A stretch of DNA of 6,570 bases from Alphaproteobacteria bacterium (lineage in GTDB: Bacteria > Pseudomonadota > Alphaproteobacteria > Puniceispirillales > Puniceispirillaceae), in NCBI GenBank assembly GCA_016780695.1, contig JADHLK010000075.1, forward strand, positions 1 through 6,570, written 5' to 3'. A program made the translations under genes and the position numbers. The notes beneath the pieces were generated by a model that was given only the letters and a program-made list of their open reading frames with translations, was not told the origin of the DNA and did no database searches. Every line of letters begins with the position of its first letter. Position 1 is the stretch's first letter. This document shows positions 4,534 to 6,570 of this stretch, one piece after another.

Positions 4534-6045
4534 ATGGCCGAGAAAACACCCGACACCAATATTGCCCCCTTCCCTGCCAGCCGCCAGAGCGGGGCACAGG
4601 CGCGTGAACTGCCTAATAATCTGCAGGCCGAACAGAATTTTCTGGGGGCCTTGCTGCTCGACAATACCATATCAGACAAGTCTGATCTGCCGCTGATTGC
4701 TGAGCATTTCTATGACCCGCTGCACGCCCGCATTTTTGAGACGGCCCAGCGCATAATAGGCCGCGGCCAGCTGGCCAACCCGGTGACCTTGCGGGCATAT
4801 TTTGCCGAAGATGAAGGGTTTGGAGAGGACGGGCCGGAGGGCTATCTCAATGATCTGGTTGACGGGGTGGTTTCGCTGTCTGAGGCGGGCGACTATGCCC
4901 TGACCATTTATGAGGCACATTTGCGCCGCGAGCTGATTCGCCTGACTGATCAGCTGTCCGGCAATGCCTATTTCCCGCCGCCGGAAATCTCAGTTGAAAA
5001 AATGATTGAGGAAGCCGAGCAGCACCTGTTCAATCTGGCAGAAAAAGGTCAGGCAGATAGCGGGCTGATGGCGTTTGACAAGGTGTTGGCAGAGACGATC
5101 AGACTGGCCGAGATAGCGGCCAATAATGATGGGCGCCTATCTGGCCTGCCGACCGGGCTGACCGATTTGAACCAGAAGTTGGGCGGGCTGCACCGGTCTG
5201 ATCTGCTGATTCTGGCAGGCCGTCCGGGGATGGGAAAAACTGCGCTGGCAACCAATATCGCTTTTCATGTTGCCTCCACCACCCGCACTGGCGAAGAGGC
5301 GGCCCCGGTGGCGTTTTTCTCTCTTGAGATGGCTGCCGAGCAGCTGGGTACAAGGATTTTGGCTGAGCAGGCCGGTATCGATTCAGACCGCATCCGGCGT
5401 GGCCATTTCAAAGAGGATGAGCTGCCGCGCCTTATCCAGACCAGCGATGCTATCCAGCGCGCACCCTTTTTCATTGATGACAGCCCGGCCCTGTCGGTCA
5501 GCCAGCTGGCCAGCCGGGCGCGGCGGATGAAGCGGCAAACCGGCCTCGGGCTGGTGGTGGTTGACTATTTGCAGCTCTTGCAGGCGCAGCTAGGGGCGAA
5601 GCCGGAAAACCGGGTGCAGGAAATCTCCAATATCAGTCGCTCTCTGAAAGCCTTGGCCAAAGAGCTGGATGTGCCGGTTCTGGCTCTCTCGCAGCTCTCA
5701 AGGGCGGTGGAACAGCGCGATGACAAACGCCCCAATCTGGCAGATTTGCGCGAATCCGGTTCTATTGAACAGGATGCCGATGTGGTGATGTTTGTCTATC
5801 GAGAGGAATATTACCATTCCAAGAGCGAGCCAGAGCAGCGCGAAAATGAAAGCGCGGAAAAATTCCATGAGCGCGTGGAAGCCTGGCGCAAGCGGGCTGA
5901 GGATATTATCGGGCTGGCCGAGATCATCATTGCCAAGCAACGGCATGGGCCGGTCGGGGCCATCAAGGTCAGCTTTGACGGGGCCCGCACGCGCTTTGGC
6001 GATGCGGTGCTGCCGGACCAGCTGCCAGATGGCTGGCAGGACTAG
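4534..6045 (+). CDS. dnaB: Replicative DNA helicase DnaB
   Basis: Hexameric ATP-driven 5'-3' helicase of the replication fork. With the ATG at 4534 it has 503 residues, normal for Alphaproteobacteria. The N-domain begins LPNNLQAEQNFLGALL (26-41). The RecA-like C-domain has LPTGLTDLNQKLGGL, Walker A GRPGMGKT (229-236, K235), FSLEM with conserved Glu265, and Walker B LVVVDY (D344). It also has DLRESGSIEQDADVV and KQRHGP with the arginine-finger R470. About 28 charged residues (roughly 428-458) are inserted before GLAEIIIAKQRHGP relative to E. coli, an insert known in alphaproteobacterial DnaB. There is no intein at Walker A. The frame is open upstream to a TTG at 4414 through the terminator. 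ATGs at 4504 and 4522 are alternatives, and none has a Shine-Dalgarno. 4534 is preferred from family length and the promoter position. Confidence 0.95.
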   Translation: MAEKTPDTNIAPFPASRQSGAQARELPNNLQAEQNFLGALLLDNTISDKSDLPLIAEHFYDPLHARIFETAQRIIGRGQLANPVTLRAYFAEDEGFGEDGPEGYLNDLVDGVVSLSEAGDYALTIYEAHLRRELIRLTDQLSGNAYFPPPEISVEKMIEEAEQHLFNLAEKGQADSGLMAFDKVLAETIRLAEIAANNDGRLSGLPTGLTDLNQKLGGLHRSDLLILAGRPGMGKTALATNIAFHVASTTRTGEEAAPVAFFSLEMAAEQLGTRILAEQAGIDSDRIRRGHFKEDELPRLIQTSDAIQRAPFFIDDSPALSVSQLASRARRMKRQTGLGLVVVDYLQLLQAQLGAKPENRVQEISNISRSLKALAKELDVPVLALSQLSRAVEQRDDKRPNLADLRESGSIEQDADVVMFVYREEYYHSKSEPEQRENESAEKFHERVEAWRKRAEDIIGLAEIIIAKQRHGPVGAIKVSFDGARTRFGDAVLPDQLPDGWQD

Positions 6046-6048
6046 AGC

Positions 6049-6068
6049 GCTGCCCGCAGGCTGGCAGC
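6049..6068 (+). other. Short inverted repeat between dnaB and alr
   Basis: GCTGCC (6049-6054) and GGCAGC (6063-6068) can form a 6-bp GC-rich stem with an 8-nt loop in the 45-nt dnaB-alr gap. No T-run follows, so it is unlikely to terminate transcription. dnaB and alr are probably co-transcribed. Confidence 0.25.
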
Positions 6069-6090
6069 CAATCCAAAGAGCGGAGTAGCC

Positions 6091-6570
6091 ATGGCCAATC
6101 CCGGACAATCTGTCATCACCATCTATCCAGACAGGCTAACCGATAATTGGCGCTGGCTGGACAGCCAGACAGCCAGCGATTGCCGCACCGCATCTGTGGT
6201 CAAGGCTGATGCCTATGGGCTTGGCCTGGCTGGTATTGCCCCGATTTTGCGAAAGGCTGGCTGCACCGATTTTTGTGTGGCCCAGCTGGCCGAGGGCATT
6301 GCCCTGCGCCAGCTGCTGCCCGATGTGTCAATTCAGGTTTTGGAAGGCTTGCTTCCGGGCACTGAGGCGGATTATGCCGCCCATCAGCTGACCGCCACCT
6401 TGAATAATGAGAGCCAGATTGCCCGTGCCAGCAGCCTGCAGGAAACCAGCCCGGCCCCGCCGCCCTGGCTGCATATTGATACAGGCATGGCGCGCCTGGG
6501 GCTGGCTGATTTGCCGACCTCCTTGCCAGATGGTCTGCAGCTGGCCGGGGTGATGAGCCATTTAGCCTGT
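6091..6570 (+). CDS. alr: Alanine racemase, N-terminal part (cut by window edge)
   Basis: PLP enzyme that interconverts L- and D-alanine and so supplies D-Ala for peptidoglycan. The 160 visible residues hold the first half of the TIM barrel. VVKADAYGLG carries the PLP-binding lysine at 38 and the conserved tyrosine at 42. HIDTGMARLGL contains the conserved R135 that contacts the cofactor phenol oxygen region, and MSHLAC is the start of the next conserved strand. The second catalytic tyrosine would lie in the missing C-terminal part. The N-terminus is usual in length, with GGAG at 6082-6085 five nucleotides before the ATG. It follows dnaB by 45 nt, the common alphaproteobacterial dnaB-alr order. 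Broad-specificity racemases share these motifs, so substrate preference is inferred from context. Confidence 0.93.
   Translation, partial: MANPGQSVITIYPDRLTDNWRWLDSQTASDCRTASVVKADAYGLGLAGIAPILRKAGCTDFCVAQLAEGIALRQLLPDVSIQVLEGLLPGTEADYAAHQLTATLNNESQIARASSLQETSPAPPPWLHIDTGMARLGLADLPTSLPDGLQLAGVMSHLAC

Overview
The window looks like a core housekeeping stretch of an alphaproteobacterial chromosome. Two gene blocks run away from a shared 282-nt divergent region: fabD-fabG-acpP-fabF leftward and rpsF-rpsR-rplI-dnaB-alr rightward. This pairing is a familiar arrangement in Alphaproteobacteria. The moderately GC-rich coding sequence and the extended C-terminal insert in DnaB agree with that. A more precise placement (for example a marine, SAR116-like lineage) would be a guess. 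I see no mobile element, CRISPR array, tRNA, rRNA or clear sign of recent transfer.

Left block (minus strand, 1-2666): type II fatty acid synthesis. FabD loads malonyl onto ACP, FabG reduces the beta-ketoacyl-ACP, AcpP is the carrier, and FabF (cut by the window's left edge) is the elongating condensing enzyme. The genes are separated by 58-, 153- and 97-nt gaps. The 153-nt fabG-acpP gap is AT-rich and carries a perfect 15-nt odd palindrome that looks like a GntR/FadR-type operator.

Divergent region (2667-2948): it holds a candidate rpsF promoter, a leader with two copies of an 8-nt element that can compete for one downstream strand, and a minus-strand 43-codon small ORF with a good ribosome binding site ahead of fabD.

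Right block (plus strand, 2949-6570): ribosomal proteins S6, S18 and L9, closed by a strong intrinsic terminator, then the replicative helicase dnaB and the start of alanine racemase alr (cut by the right edge). S6 and L9 both carry long low-complexity C-terminal tails encoded by DNA repeats: an (R)GD nonamer array in S6 and an Ala/Glu-rich array in L9. dnaB lacks a Shine-Dalgarno sequence. A promoter-like pair ends just before the preferred ATG, so it may be expressed from a leaderless transcript. A DnaA-box-like site lies between the terminator and that promoter.

No wholly new system is evident. The most useful leads are the operator-like palindrome, the alternative-fold rpsF leader, the small ORF upstream of fabD, the dnaB start region and the repeat tails.
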